Below, in pieces: positions 19,662-26,773 of a stretch of 46,990 bases of DNA. The notes beneath the pieces are model-generated. The model was not told the origin of the DNA. It saw nothing but the letters and a program-made list of their open reading frames with translations, and did no database searches. The translations under genes and the position numbers were made by a program. Origin of the DNA: Omnitrophica bacterium GWA2_41_15 (GTDB lineage: Bacteria > Omnitrophota > Gorgyraeia > Gygaellales > Profunditerraquicolaceae); contig CAKKQB010000031.1 of NCBI GenBank assembly GCA_919901915.1, positions 1 to 46,990 of the forward strand. Reading direction: 5' to 3'. Position 1 is the first letter of the stretch; each line of letters opens with the position of its first letter.

Positions 19662-19949
19662 ATGCCGCGTTCATTAAAAAAAGGTCCATACGTAGAGGAA
19701 TGTTTATTAAAAAAAATTGAAAAAGCGCGCAGGAGTGGAGCGCGTCAGGCTATAAAAACCTGGTCAAGGCGTTCCACTGTAATTCCTGATTTTGTGGGTT
19801 TGACTTTTGCGGTTCATGACGGCAGAAAGCACGCTCCTGTTTTTATTACTGAAAATATGGTGGGGCATAAGTTAGGAGAATTCGCGCCTACGCGTACTTT
19901 TAGAAAGCATGGCGGCGTAAAAGCGAAGAAAGCGGTAGAAAAAACATAA
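19662..19949 (+). CDS. rpsS: 30S ribosomal protein S19
   Basis: S19 is a 30S head protein forming the S13-S19 pair that contacts the 50S bridge. The 95-aa protein has [18 protein letters not shown] and [17 protein letters not shown]. The start is preceded by the recurrent ribosome-binding cassette ACGAAGCGAGGGAATAATG. Its TAA stop (19947-19949) is the first three bases of the TAACCAT heptamer array. Confidence 0.97.
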   Translation: MPRSLKKGPYVEECLLKKIEKARRSGARQAIKTWSRRSTVIPDFVGLTFAVHDGRKHAPVFITENMVGHKLGEFAPTRTFRKHGGVKAKKAVEKT

Positions 19950-20009
19950 CCATTAACCATTAACCATTAACTATTAACCATTAACTATTAACCATTAACT
20001 ATTAACCAT
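19947..20009 (+). repeat. Heptamer tandem array TAACCAT/TAACTAT x9
   Basis: Nine uninterrupted heptamers fill the whole rpsS-rplV spacer. The first TAA is the rpsS stop codon and the last unit is followed by TAAAATG, the rplV start. Units are TAACCAT, with TAACTAT at positions 4, 6 and 8. There are TAAs in all three frames. This is the cleanest example of the array type. Confidence 0.97.
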
Positions 20010-20013
20010 TAAA

Positions 20014-20346
20014 ATGATAGCGAAGGCAGAAGGAAAATTTTTAAGAGTTTCAGCCACAAAGGTAAGGCAGGTAATAGATTTAATCCGGCTTAAAGATGCT
20101 TTAGTCGCGCAGAGTATCCTTAGTAATATAAATAAGAGGCCAAAAGAATATCTTATAAAGCTTTTGAAATCCGCGATTGCTAACGCGAAAAATAAGGGTT
20201 TTAATTTAGAACAGCTTTATGTATCAAAGATAGTATGCAACGTTGGGCCAACATGGAAAAGATTTAAGGCTGCCGCGTTTGGCAGAGCCGCGCCAATAAA
20301 AAAGAGGACAGCGCATATCAGGATAGAATTAGATATTAAGAATTAA
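20014..20346 (+). CDS. rplV: 50S ribosomal protein L22
   Basis: L22 lines the exit tunnel with a long beta-hairpin. The 110-aa protein keeps the early KFLRVSATKVRQVIDLIR motif, NAKNKGF and the hairpin GRAAPIKKRTAHIRIEL. The start codon directly follows a heptamer array with no Shine-Dalgarno sequence, so initiation must depend on the A-rich leader or on coupling to rpsS. Confidence 0.96.
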   Translation: MIAKAEGKFLRVSATKVRQVIDLIRLKDALVAQSILSNINKRPKEYLIKLLKSAIANAKNKGFNLEQLYVSKIVCNVGPTWKRFKAAAFGRAAPIKKRTAHIRIELDIKN

Positions 20347-20355
20347 ATTAATGTT

Positions 20356-20420
20356 TTAGTGTTTAGTGTATAGTTTTTGGTTTTTCTATCCGCTAAACGC
20401 TAAACGCTAAACGCTAAATA
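20356..20420 (+). repeat. AGTGTTT / CTAAACG heptamer array with inverted halves (rplV-rpsC)
   Basis: The left half reads AGTGTTT AGTGTAT AG, the spacer is TTTTTGGTTTTTC, and the right half reads CTATCCG, then CTAAACG x3, then CTAAATA. The right units are reverse complements of AGCGTTT-type units. The array leads into the ACGAAGCGAGGG ribosome-binding cassette of rpsC. Confidence 0.9.
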
Positions 20421-20437
20421 ACGAAGCGAGGGAACTA

Positions 20438-21118
20438 ATGGGACAGAAGGTACATCCGTTTTCATTTAGAATAGGTGTTATTAGGACTTGGCATAGCCGG
20501 TGGTTTGTGAAGCCTAAGGATTACGCGAAGTTTATTTATCAAGATTATCAGATGAGGAAATTTATTAAGACTAAATACAAGCAGGCGGCAATATCCAAGA
20601 TCATTATAGAGCGTTTGGCTGAGAGAATAAAAGTTCGTATATTTTCAGCCAGGCCCGGTATTATTATAGGCAGGCATGGCGCGGATATAGAACGTTTACG
20701 TGAAGAGTTGAATAACATAGCAAAAAGTGGAATATCTGTTGATATAGAGGAGATAAAGAATCCGGGAGCTGACGCGCAGTTAGTGGGAGAAAATATCGCT
20801 TTTCAGATAGAAAAAAGGGTTGCTTTTCGCAGGGCGGTAAAACGGGCAATGGAGCAGGCAATGAACGCGAAAGCAAAAGGAATAAGGGTTAGTTGCGCTG
20901 GCCGATTGAATGGCGCGGAGATGTCGCGTACTGAAACCTATAAACAAGGAAAAGTTCCTCTTCAAACTTTGCGCGCTGATATTGATTATGGTTTTGCTGA
21001 AGCCCTGACTACGTATGGTTTGATTGGAGTAAAAGTTTGGATTTATAAGGGTGATATACTTACTAAAAGAATAGTAGAAGAAATAACTGAAAAGAAGCCA
21101 ACAACCAGTAACCAGTAA
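20438..21118 (+). CDS. rpsC: 30S ribosomal protein S3
   Basis: S3 lies at the mRNA entry channel of the 30S subunit. The protein has GQKVHPFSFRIG at the start, the KH-domain loop IIGRHGADIERLREEL, and RTETYKQGKVPLQTLRADIDYG. Its last codons (Thr-Thr-Ser-Asn-Gln) and the TAA stop are read from the CCAGTAA heptamer array, so the extreme C-terminus is repeat-encoded. The start has the ACGAAGCGAGGG cassette. Confidence 0.97.
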   Translation: MGQKVHPFSFRIGVIRTWHSRWFVKPKDYAKFIYQDYQMRKFIKTKYKQAAISKIIIERLAERIKVRIFSARPGIIIGRHGADIERLREELNNIAKSGISVDIEEIKNPGADAQLVGENIAFQIEKRVAFRRAVKRAMEQAMNAKAKGIRVSCAGRLNGAEMSRTETYKQGKVPLQTLRADIDYGFAEALTTYGLIGVKVWIYKGDILTKRIVEEITEKKPTTSNQ

Positions 21119-21146
21119 CCAGTAACCAGTAACCAACAACCAGTAA
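21105..21146 (+). repeat. Heptamer tandem array CCAGTAA x6
   Basis: Five CCAGTAA units plus one CCAACAA occupy 21105-21146. The second unit supplies the rpsC stop codon. A diverged inverted half (TAGTAGTTGATGACTGG, about 21170-21186) follows before the rplP ribosome-binding site GAACGAAGTGAGGGTG. Confidence 0.95.
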
Positions 21147-21212
21147 CCAAAAAAATTAGTTTTGTTTTTTAGTAGTTGATGACTGGTTTTTTTTGAACGA
21201 AGTGAGGGTGAA

Positions 21213-21632
21213 ATGGCATTAATGATGCCCAAAAGAGTTAAATATCGTAAGTTACAAAAAGGCCAAAGGCGCGGTGTGGCTACCACTGGATGTGATTTGG
21301 CTTTTGGTGAGTTTGGATTAAAAGTTTTGGAAAACGGGTGGATTAAGAACGCGCAGATTGAGGCAGTGCGTGTAATTTTGGCTCGACAATTGCATAAAGG
21401 GGGGAAGCTTTGGATTCGGATTTTTCCAGATAAGTCTATCACTAAGAAGCCCGCGGAAGTGCGTATGGGTAAGAGAAAAGGAGATCTGGATCATTGGGTT
21501 GCAGTTGTAAAGAGAGGCAAAATTTTATTTGAATTGGGTGGTGTCCCTGAAGAATACGCAAAGCGTTGTTTCGGACTTGCCGCGTATAAACTTCCATTAA
21601 GGGTAAAATTTATAAGTCGTCAACATAGATAA
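21213..21632 (+). CDS. rplP: 50S ribosomal protein L16
   Basis: L16 helps position tRNA at the A site. The 139-aa protein includes [39 protein letters not shown] and the C-terminal [12 protein letters not shown]. The ATG at 21213 has GTGAGGG 5 bases upstream and is preferred over internal ATGs at 21225 and 21228. It is followed by an ACACGGAT spacer array that may supply its stop region. Confidence 0.96.
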   Translation: MALMMPKRVKYRKLQKGQRRGVATTGCDLAFGEFGLKVLENGWIKNAQIEAVRVILARQLHKGGKLWIRIFPDKSITKKPAEVRMGKRKGDLDHWVAVVKRGKILFELGGVPEEYAKRCFGLAAYKLPLRVKFISRQHR

Positions 21633-21690
21633 ACACGGATAGACACGGATATAAAAGGCACGGATAGGCGCGGATAAAAGAATCTGTGTA
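21633..21690 (+). repeat. ACACGGATA array (rplP-rpmC)
   Basis: Units ACACGGATAG, ACACGGATAT, GCACGGATAG and GCGCGGATAA follow the rplP stop. A short inverted tail, AATCTGTGTAT, leads to AAAAAAATG, the rpmC start. Confidence 0.85.
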
Positions 21691-21697
21691 TAAAAAA

Positions 21698-21901
21698 ATG
21701 AAAATTAACGAATTACGCAATTTAAGTAAAGAAGAATTGATGTTAAAGGAAAAAGCCTATAAAGAAGAGCTTTTTAAGTTAAACCTGCAGCGTTATGGGG
21801 GAAGGGTTGAGAAACCGCATAGTTTTTCTTTGGTTAAAAAAAATATTGCGTGGATAAAAACTATTTTGAACGAAAAGAAGAACACGGATACACACAGATA
21901 G
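21698..21901 (+). CDS. rpmC: 50S ribosomal protein L29
   Basis: L29 lies next to L23 near the tunnel exit. The ATG at 21698 gives 67 aa beginning MKINELRNLSKEEL, the family pattern; the GTG at 21686 lies in the repeat and is rejected. The conserved LFKLNLQRYGGRVEKPHSF-type block is present. The final residues Asn-Thr-Asp-Thr-His-Arg and the TAG stop are translated from an AACACGGATACACACAGATAG repeat unit, an array-derived tail. Confidence 0.94.
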   Translation: MKINELRNLSKEELMLKEKAYKEELFKLNLQRYGGRVEKPHSFSLVKKNIAWIKTILNEKKNTDTHR

Positions 21902-21964
21902 ATAGAACACGGATACAATAGAGCACGGATACACACGGATATTTAATCTGCGTGTAGCTGTGTT
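21880..21964 (+). repeat. AACACGGATACAC array with inverted right half (rpmC-rpsQ)
   Basis: Copies of AACACGGATACACAC are followed by the complementary ATCTGCGTGTAGCTGTGTT. The array begins inside rpmC, supplying its last six codons, and ends at AAAAAAAATG of rpsQ. Confidence 0.88.
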
Positions 21965-21971
21965 AAAAAAA

Positions 21972-22280
21972 ATGGGAAAAAGAAAAGAATTTGTTGGCCA
22001 GGTAATTAGCGATAAGATGCAAAAAACCGTAATTGTTAAAATAGTACGCCTTGTTAAGCATCCGAAATATGGTAAGGTTGTTAAAAAATGCACTAAATTT
22101 AAGGCCCATGATGAAAAAGGCGCTGCTAAAACAGGCGATATTGTAAAAATAGAAGAAACAAGGCCTTTGTCAAAAGATAAGCATTTTCGTGTTATTGAGA
22201 TTGTTAAAAAAGCGCAAATTACGCATATCGATTTAGTGACGGATAAGATTGAAACAGATAGTGTTGTGCGTGAAGCGTGA
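21972..22280 (+). CDS. rpsQ: 30S ribosomal protein S17
   Basis: S17 is an OB-fold primary 16S rRNA-binding protein. ATG 21972 gives MGKRKEFVGQVISDKMQKTV, the expected N-terminus; the in-frame GTG at 21960 adds only Met-Leu-Lys-Lys from spacer. KHPKYGKVVKKCTKFKAHDE is present. At 102 aa it is longer than the usual 80-90, and the last residues (Val-Val-Arg-Glu-Ala) and TGA stop come from the GTGAAGC heptamer array. Confidence 0.95.
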   Translation: MGKRKEFVGQVISDKMQKTVIVKIVRLVKHPKYGKVVKKCTKFKAHDEKGAAKTGDIVKIEETRPLSKDKHFRVIEIVKKAQITHIDLVTDKIETDSVVREA

Positions 22281-22320
22281 AGCGTCGTGCGTGAAGCGTA
22301 AAACACACGAAATACGCTTC
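22262..22320 (+). repeat. GTGAAGC heptamer array with inverted end (rpsQ-rplN)
   Basis: Units GTGAAGC, GTGAAGC, GTCGTGC and GTGAAGC are followed by GTAAAACACACGAAATACGCTTCA, so TGAAGCGTA pairs with TACGCTTCA. Its TGA (22278-22280) is the rpsQ stop codon. A normal AGAGGGG ribosome-binding site for rplN follows. Confidence 0.9.
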
Positions 22321-22340
22321 ATGAGGAAAGAGGGGATTAA

Positions 22341-22709
22341 ATGATACAATTACGTACAATATTTAAGGTGGCTGATAATACTGGAGCAAAACGCGCGGCA
22401 TTTATTGGTGTTTTAGGCCGTATGAATATGCTTCGCGCTGAATTGGGGGATATTATAAATGTAAATATTAAAGAATCTTCCCCCGGCGCGATTGTAAAGA
22501 AGGGGGAGGTTGCTAGAGCAGTTATTGTCAGGACAAAAATGCCTATAAGGCGGCAGGACGGTTCAGTGTTGAGGTTTGACCATAATGCTATTGTGTTTAT
22601 AGACGCGCAGTCAAACCCCAGAGGTACGCGCGTTTTTGGTCCGGTTGCGCGTGAGTTAAGGGATAAAAAGTTTACGAAAATTATATCATTAGCGCCGGAA
22701 GTCATTTGA
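22341..22709 (+). CDS. rplN: 50S ribosomal protein L14
   Basis: L14 forms an intersubunit bridge and binds the silencing factor RsfS. The 122 aa are family-typical: MIQLRTIFKVADNTGAKR, ARAVIVRTK, RGTRVFGPVARELR and KIISLAPEVI. AGAGGGG lies about 5 bases before the ATG. Confidence 0.97.
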   Translation: MIQLRTIFKVADNTGAKRAAFIGVLGRMNMLRAELGDIINVNIKESSPGAIVKKGEVARAVIVRTKMPIRRQDGSVLRFDHNAIVFIDAQSNPRGTRVFGPVARELRDKKFTKIISLAPEVI

Positions 22710-22754
22710 AAGTTAGCCGCTTAATCGGTGAGCCAGTTAACTGTTTGAACTGGC

Positions 22755-22783
22755 AAACCGGTAAACCGGTAAACCGGTAAACC
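22755..22783 (+). repeat. Octamer array AAACCGGT x3 (rplN-rplX)
   Basis: Three perfect AAACCGGT units and a partial fourth run into AAAAAATG of rplX. The upstream part of the spacer (AGTTAACTGTTTGAACTGGCAAACC) is related. The core ACCGGT is self-complementary, so this 8-bp family folds on itself. The same family occurs at 33418, 39914 and inside the giant gene at 46748. Confidence 0.93.
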
Positions 22784-22788
22784 AAAAA

Positions 22789-23100
22789 ATGTTAAAGATA
22801 AAAAAGGGTGATTTAGTTCAGGTAATCAAAGGCAAGGACAGGGGAAAAACAGGAAAGGCGCTTGAAGTAAAGCTTTTGGCTAAGCGAATTATTGTTGAAG
22901 GCATAAATTTAGCTAAAAAACATAAGCGTCAAACACGTCAGGATCAGCAGGGCGGAATTATATCGGTTGAGATGCCGATAAGTATTTCAAATCTTATGTT
23001 TTTTTGCAAGCGCTGCAATAAGCCTGTGCGTTTAGGATTTATGATTTTAAAAGATAATACAAAGGTAAGGATTTGTAAGAGCTGTAAAGAAACTGTATAA
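22789..23100 (+). CDS. rplX: 50S ribosomal protein L24
   Basis: L24 is an assembly-initiating KOW-domain protein (KKGDLVQVIKGKDRGKTGKAL). The 103-aa protein ends with a CKRC...CKSC pair, a zinc-ribbon-like C-terminus found in many bacterial L24s. The start at 22789 directly follows the AAACCGGT array, with no Shine-Dalgarno sequence. Confidence 0.96.
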   Translation: MLKIKKGDLVQVIKGKDRGKTGKALEVKLLAKRIIVEGINLAKKHKRQTRQDQQGGIISVEMPISISNLMFFCKRCNKPVRLGFMILKDNTKVRICKSCKETV

Positions 23101-23148
23101 TTAAAACGTCGTGTGTTATGTGTCAGGGGTTCTGCGTCTAAAAAAAAG

Positions 23149-23190
23149 ACGCATAACGCAAGACGCATAACGCAAAACGCATAACGCAAA
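23149..23190 (+). repeat. Heptamer array ACGCATA/ACGCAAG/ACGCAAA x6 (rplX-rplE)
   Basis: Six heptamers alternate ACGCATA with ACGCAAG or ACGCAAA and end at A-ATG of rplE. An upstream GTCGTGTGTTATGTGTC...TCTGCGTCT segment (about 23107-23139) is a diverged inverted counterpart. TAA occurs at the unit junctions. Confidence 0.94.
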
Positions 23191-23191
23191 A

Positions 23192-23746
23192 ATGACCCCA
23201 AGACTTTTAGAAAAATACAGAAATGAAATAGTTCCGCACATGATGAAAACTTTTGGCTTGAAAAATAAATTTGCTGTGCCTGTAATAAAGAAGATTGTGG
23301 TAAATATGGGTGTTGGCGAAGCGGTTACAGATGTCAAGATCTTGGAAAAATCAATGGAAGAATTGAGTCTGATAGTTGGGCAGAAGCCAATAACGAGAAG
23401 AAGCAAAAAAGCCATCTCAAACTTTAAACTTAAGGCCGGCGCTCTTGTTGGTTGCAAGGTTACTTTAAGAAGAGCAATTATGTATGAGTTTATGGATAGG
23501 TTTATAAATGTCGCGTTGCCGCGTATCCGTGATTTTAGGGGTGTTTCAGCCGATTCCTTTGATAAGGCATTTAATTATACCTTAGGATTGACGGAGCAAG
23601 GTATATTCCCTGAGGTTGACTATGATAGAATAACACATGTACAGGGAATGGATATTACGTTTGTGATTAAAAATGCTAAATTAAAAGAGCAGTCTAAGGA
23701 GTTGTTAAAGCAGTTTGGCATGCCTTTTGCTTCAAAAGAAAAATAA
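23192..23746 (+). CDS. rplE: 50S ribosomal protein L5
   Basis: L5 binds 5S rRNA and contacts P-site tRNA. The 184-aa protein has PRLLEKYRNEIVPHMMKTF, KIVVNMGVGEA, GQKPITRRSKKAISNFKLK and FPEVDYDRI. Family length is about 180 aa. Its ATG is joined to the ACGCATA array without a Shine-Dalgarno sequence. Confidence 0.97.
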   Translation: MTPRLLEKYRNEIVPHMMKTFGLKNKFAVPVIKKIVVNMGVGEAVTDVKILEKSMEELSLIVGQKPITRRSKKAISNFKLKAGALVGCKVTLRRAIMYEFMDRFINVALPRIRDFRGVSADSFDKAFNYTLGLTEQGIFPEVDYDRITHVQGMDITFVIKNAKLKEQSKELLKQFGMPFASKEK

Positions 23747-23808
23747 TTATTCAGAGTTTAACCAAGTTCTCGCTGGGTTTTTCAGCAAGAACTAATTGGT
23801 AGAAAATA

Positions 23809-23994
23809 ATGGCAAAGAATTCACAGATAGCAAGGTGGAAAAGAGCTCCTAAGTTTTCAGCACGCAAATATAATCGTTGTTCTATTTGCGGAAGATCCGG
23901 TGGTTATTTGAGAAGGTTTAAGCTTTGTCGATTATGCTTTAGAGAATTGGCTGGGCAGGGCTTGCTACCCGGAGTAAAAAAGGCGAGCTGGTAA
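23809..23994 (+). CDS. rpsN: 30S ribosomal protein S14 (zinc type)
   Basis: The 61-aa short form of S14 carries the zinc motif CSICGR...CRLCFRELA, the C+ version found in its ancestral place between rplE and rpsH. It helps assemble the 30S head. The upstream spacer carries the AGTTCTCGCTG/CAGCAAGAACT hairpin (23765-23793), related to one between fusA and tuf. Confidence 0.97.
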   Translation: MAKNSQIARWKRAPKFSARKYNRCSICGRSGGYLRRFKLCRLCFRELAGQGLLPGVKKASW

Positions 23995-24001
23995 TAAAAA
24001 T

Positions 24002-24115
24002 AGCGTATAGCGTTTAGCGTATAGGAAAGCGGATAGAAAAACTAAACGCTAGTTGCTAGCTGCTAGTTGCTAGTTGCTAGCTAGCTATCCGCTATCCGTT
24101 ATCCGCTAAACGTTT
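24002..24115 (+). repeat. Composite heptamer array AGCGTAT / AGTTGCT / CTATCCG (rpsN-rpsH)
   Basis: The left half is AGCGTAT AGCGTTT AGCGTAT plus AGCGGAT; AAAAACTA follows. The right half then carries AAACGCT, several AGTTGCT/AGCTGCT heptamers and ATCCGCT ATCCGTT ATCCGCT. Two heptamer types are therefore mixed in one spacer, the longest array in the ribosomal run. The AGAGGG of rpsH follows. Confidence 0.93.
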
Positions 24116-24132
24116 AATAAAAGAGGGAAAAA

Positions 24133-24528
24133 ATGTCGAGAACAGATCTGATAGCTGACGCGTTAACGATTATACGTAATGCCATAATGGTAAAAAAAGA
24201 TTTTACGGATATTCCCGCATCGAATATTTTGATATCCATTTTAGAGATATTAAAAAGAGAAAATTATATTGAGAATTTTAAATTAATAGAAGATGATAAA
24301 CAAGGAACAATAAAAGTTTATTTAAAGTATATTGCCGAGAAGTCTGCGATAAAAAATTTGAGAAGGATATCTAAGTCGAGTTTGCGTGTTTATGTGAAAG
24401 GCGAAAATATTCCTTTAGTTTTACGTGGAAGGGGATTAGCTATAATTTCAACTTCTAAAGGGATTCTGACGGATAAAGAGGCGCGTCAGTTAGGTGTTGG
24501 CGGAGAAGTTATCGCGTATGTATGGTAA
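24133..24528 (+). CDS. rpsH: 30S ribosomal protein S8
   Basis: S8 is a central-domain assembly protein and, in E. coli, the spc operon repressor. The 131 aa contain [18 protein letters not shown], a KVYLKY region, and the C-terminal [34 protein letters not shown] lies about 6 bases before the ATG. Confidence 0.97.
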   Translation: MSRTDLIADALTIIRNAIMVKKDFTDIPASNILISILEILKRENYIENFKLIEDDKQGTIKVYLKYIAEKSAIKNLRRISKSSLRVYVKGENIPLVLRGRGLAIISTSKGILTDKEARQLGVGGEVIAYVW

Positions 24529-24533
24529 GAGAT

Positions 24534-24563
24534 AGCGTATAGCGTATAGAAAAACTAAACGCT
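24534..24563 (+). repeat. Short AGCGTAT array with inverted half (rpsH-rplF)
   Basis: AGCGTAT x2 and AG are followed by AAAAACT and AAACGCT. This is a minimal version of the same design seen at 4243, 24002, 32801, 34698, 36094 and 37802. Confidence 0.88.
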
Positions 24564-24580
24564 AAATAAAAGAGGGAACA

Positions 24581-25126
24581 ATGTCAAGGATAGGGGGGAA
24601 ACCCATAATTATACCAAAAGAAGTAAAGGTTGAAATTAAGGATGGCTATATTTACGCGCAAGGGCCTAAGGGTAATTTTGGCGTGGCCTTGCATAGCCGG
24701 ATTAATCTGGAAACAAAAGAGAATCAGATTTTTGTCAAGCGCGTAAGTGATATAAAGTTGGATAAATCTCTTCATGGCCTGTATCACGCCCTTATTGTTA
24801 ATATGTTTAAAGGGGTTACAGAGGGATATTTAAAAGAACTTGAAATTATTGGAGTAGGATATAAGGCGCAGGTTGAGGGTAGAAATTTGAAGTTACATTT
24901 GGGTTTTTCTCATCCGATAGATTTTTTAATTCCTGAAGGCATTGAGATAGAAACGCCAAAACAAACGCAGATTATAATAAGGGGTATTGATAAGGAAAAG
25001 GTTGGCCATGTATCTCATTCAATACGCTCTATTCGTCCTCCGGAGCCGTATAAGGGTAAAGGGGTTCGCTTCGCGGGTGAGTATGTAAAGAAAAAGGCGG
25101 GTAAGGCGCAGGCAACTAGTAAATAA
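24581..25126 (+). CDS. rplF: 50S ribosomal protein L6
   Basis: L6 has two repeated domains and sits near the factor-binding site. The 181-aa protein starts MSRIGGKPIIIPKEV and ends with the IRPPEPYKGKGVRFAGEYVKKKAGK block typical of L6. AGAGGG lies 4-5 bases before the ATG. It is followed by a spacer with TAACTGG-like units (25160-25181). Confidence 0.97.
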   Translation: MSRIGGKPIIIPKEVKVEIKDGYIYAQGPKGNFGVALHSRINLETKENQIFVKRVSDIKLDKSLHGLYHALIVNMFKGVTEGYLKELEIIGVGYKAQVEGRNLKLHLGFSHPIDFLIPEGIEIETPKQTQIIIRGIDKEKVGHVSHSIRSIRPPEPYKGKGVRFAGEYVKKKAGKAQATSK

Positions 25127-25202
25127 CGAGAGATACTAGATATCAGGAAAAATTAGTTTTGGTAACTGGTAATTGGTAACTCCCGAGTGAAACGAGGATA
25201 AA

Positions 25203-25610
25203 ATGCTTAAAAAAGATTTATTAAGATTAAAAAGACATAAAACAATAAGATTAAAAATGTGTGGAACTTCGTTAAGGCCGCGTTTAATTGTGCGAAGAAG
25301 CTTATTGCATTTTTATGCCGTACTTGTAGATGATGTAAAAAATACGACTTTGATTTCTGTGTCTACTAATGATAAAGAAATAAAGCAAAAACTTTCTCTA
25401 GGTAGTTCGACGGAGCCTACCTCGAGCGCTGTTAAGGCCATTGCTACAGGCGGTAATGTTAAAGCAGCGCGGTTTTTAGGCGAGATATTTGCCGCAAAAG
25501 CAAAAGAAGCGGGTTTTACAAAGGTTGTGTTTGATCGCGCGGGTTACTTATATCATGGGAGAGTAAAGGCGTTTGTTGAGGCCTTAAGAAAAAAAGGAAT
25601 GGAGCTTTAA
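25203..25610 (+). CDS. rplR: 50S ribosomal protein L18
   Basis: L18 binds 5S rRNA. The 135-aa protein has [21 protein letters not shown], a conserved A..FLGE...AKAKEAG segment and [23 protein letters not shown]. An ACGAGG ribosome-binding site is 6 bases upstream. rpsE begins 3 bases after its stop. Confidence 0.96.
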   Translation: MLKKDLLRLKRHKTIRLKMCGTSLRPRLIVRRSLLHFYAVLVDDVKNTTLISVSTNDKEIKQKLSLGSSTEPTSSAVKAIATGGNVKAARFLGEIFAAKAKEAGFTKVVFDRAGYLYHGRVKAFVEALRKKGMEL

Positions 25611-25613
25611 GAA

Positions 25614-26066
25614 ATGCGGGAAATCAATATTGAGCGAGAGTCAGAATTAATAGAGAAGGTAATTACGATTAATCGCGTAACAAAGGTAACCAAGGGCGGT
25701 AAAAAGTTGCATTTTAGCGCTTTGGTAGTAGTAGGTAATACAAAGGGTATGGTAGGTTTCGCGCAGGAAAAGGCAAATGAGGTTGCTGACGCGATACGCA
25801 AAGCTTTGCTTAAAGCAAAGAAAAGCCTTATTAGAGTGCCTCTTGAGGGTGCAACAATTCCTCATGAAGTGATAGGCGAATTTGGCGCGGCAAAGGTTCT
25901 TTTGAAACCCGCGTCAGAAGGAACAGGTGTAATTGCTGCTGGACCCGTAAGGGCGGTATGCGAGGCCGTGGGAATTAAGGATATTTTGACCAAGTGCCTT
26001 AAATCTAATAATCCGGTAAATGTTATCAAGGCTACGGTAAAGGGCCTGCAAGATTTAAAAATTTAG
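25614..26066 (+). CDS. rpsE: 30S ribosomal protein S5
   Basis: S5 helps form the mRNA entry site and affects accuracy. The 150-aa protein is compact, with little N-terminal extension; it has [20 protein letters not shown], the spectinomycin-loop region, and [21 protein letters not shown]. It overlaps no gene but is closely coupled to rplR. In most bacteria rpmD follows; here rplO comes after a repeat-filled gap. Confidence 0.97.
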   Translation: MREINIERESELIEKVITINRVTKVTKGGKKLHFSALVVVGNTKGMVGFAQEKANEVADAIRKALLKAKKSLIRVPLEGATIPHEVIGEFGAAKVLLKPASEGTGVIAAGPVRAVCEAVGIKDILTKCLKSNNPVNVIKATVKGLQDLKI

Positions 26067-26132
26067 TAAATATCTAGAATATAAAGGCCGCCGGTGTAGT
26101 TTTTTAGGAATACTTTAGCGGTTTCTTAAACT

Positions 26133-26256
26133 GGTTAATACTGAAAAACCCTTTGTAGGGGTCGGATTCATCCGACCCGCAAAATATATTTTGACGGGCT
26201 CAATAAATTGATCCCCTACAAATTAATTTAAACATGCGGTTTTTTCAGTGATAACT
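26133..26256 (+). mobile_element. Nested palindromic element, copy 2, in the rpmD position
   Basis: Outer inverted repeats GGTTAATACTGAAAAACC (26133-26150) and GGTTTTTTCAGTGATAACT (26238-26256) flank GTAGGGG (26155-26161) and CCCCTAC (26213-26219). The first inner hairpin, GGGTCGGAT/ATCCGACCC, is identical to that in copy 1 (2405-2424). The second (GGGCTCAAT/ATTGATCCC) has decayed by one mismatch. The element fills the rpsE-rplO gap, where rpmD is normally found. Confidence 0.75.
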
Positions 26257-26273
26257 AAATTAATAAGGGAAAA

Positions 26274-26741
26274 ATGGAAAAGAAAGAGATAGAAAATGGA
26301 GTTGGATTACATAATCTAAAAGCGCCAGTCGGGGCTATGAAAAAGAAGAAACTTTTAGGCCGAGGCCCTAGTTCCGGGCATGGTAAGACTTCTACGCGTG
26401 GCAGCAAGGGGCAAACCTCTCGCGCGGGAAGAGATTTTTATCCTGGATTTGAAGGTGGACAAACACCTTTGATTCGCAGAATGCCTAAAAGAGGTTTTAC
26501 TAGTAAATTTAAGAAAAAATATCAACTAGTAAATTTAAGCGATTTAAGCAGATTGAGTGAGTCAATTATAACATTAGATTTACTGCAGGAAAAAGGCTTA
26601 ATTAAAGATAAGGCAGGGTTAGTAAAAATTTTGGGTGGCGGGGAAATAAAAAATCCTGTCAGTGTCTGTGCCCATGTTTTTTCTAAAAAGGCTTCTCAGA
26701 GTATTATAAACGCGGGCGGGACAGTTGAGCGGATAGCGTAG
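26274..26741 (+). CDS. rplO: 50S ribosomal protein L15
   Basis: L15 is a late assembly protein. The 155 aa include [20 protein letters not shown] and [26 protein letters not shown], as in the family. The final Glu-Arg-Ile-Ala and the TAG stop are read from an AGCGGATAGCGTAG unit, the intergenic heptamer family. AAGGGA lies 3-4 bases before the ATG. Confidence 0.96.
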   Translation: MEKKEIENGVGLHNLKAPVGAMKKKKLLGRGPSSGHGKTSTRGSKGQTSRAGRDFYPGFEGGQTPLIRRMPKRGFTSKFKKKYQLVNLSDLSRLSESIITLDLLQEKGLIKDKAGLVKILGGGEIKNPVSVCAHVFSKKASQSIINAGGTVERIA

Positions 26742-26773
26742 AGAAATCTACGCTTATATATATATCCTAAAAA

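Noticed and set aside
19947-20009. Possible CRISPR array from evenly spaced repeats
   Set aside because: The units are contiguous 7-bp tandem repeats with no unique spacers and no cas genes nearby.
26067-26273. A diverged rpmD hidden between rpsE and rplO
   Set aside because: All frames of the gap were read; none has an L30-like start or length, and the sequence is accounted for by the palindromic element.
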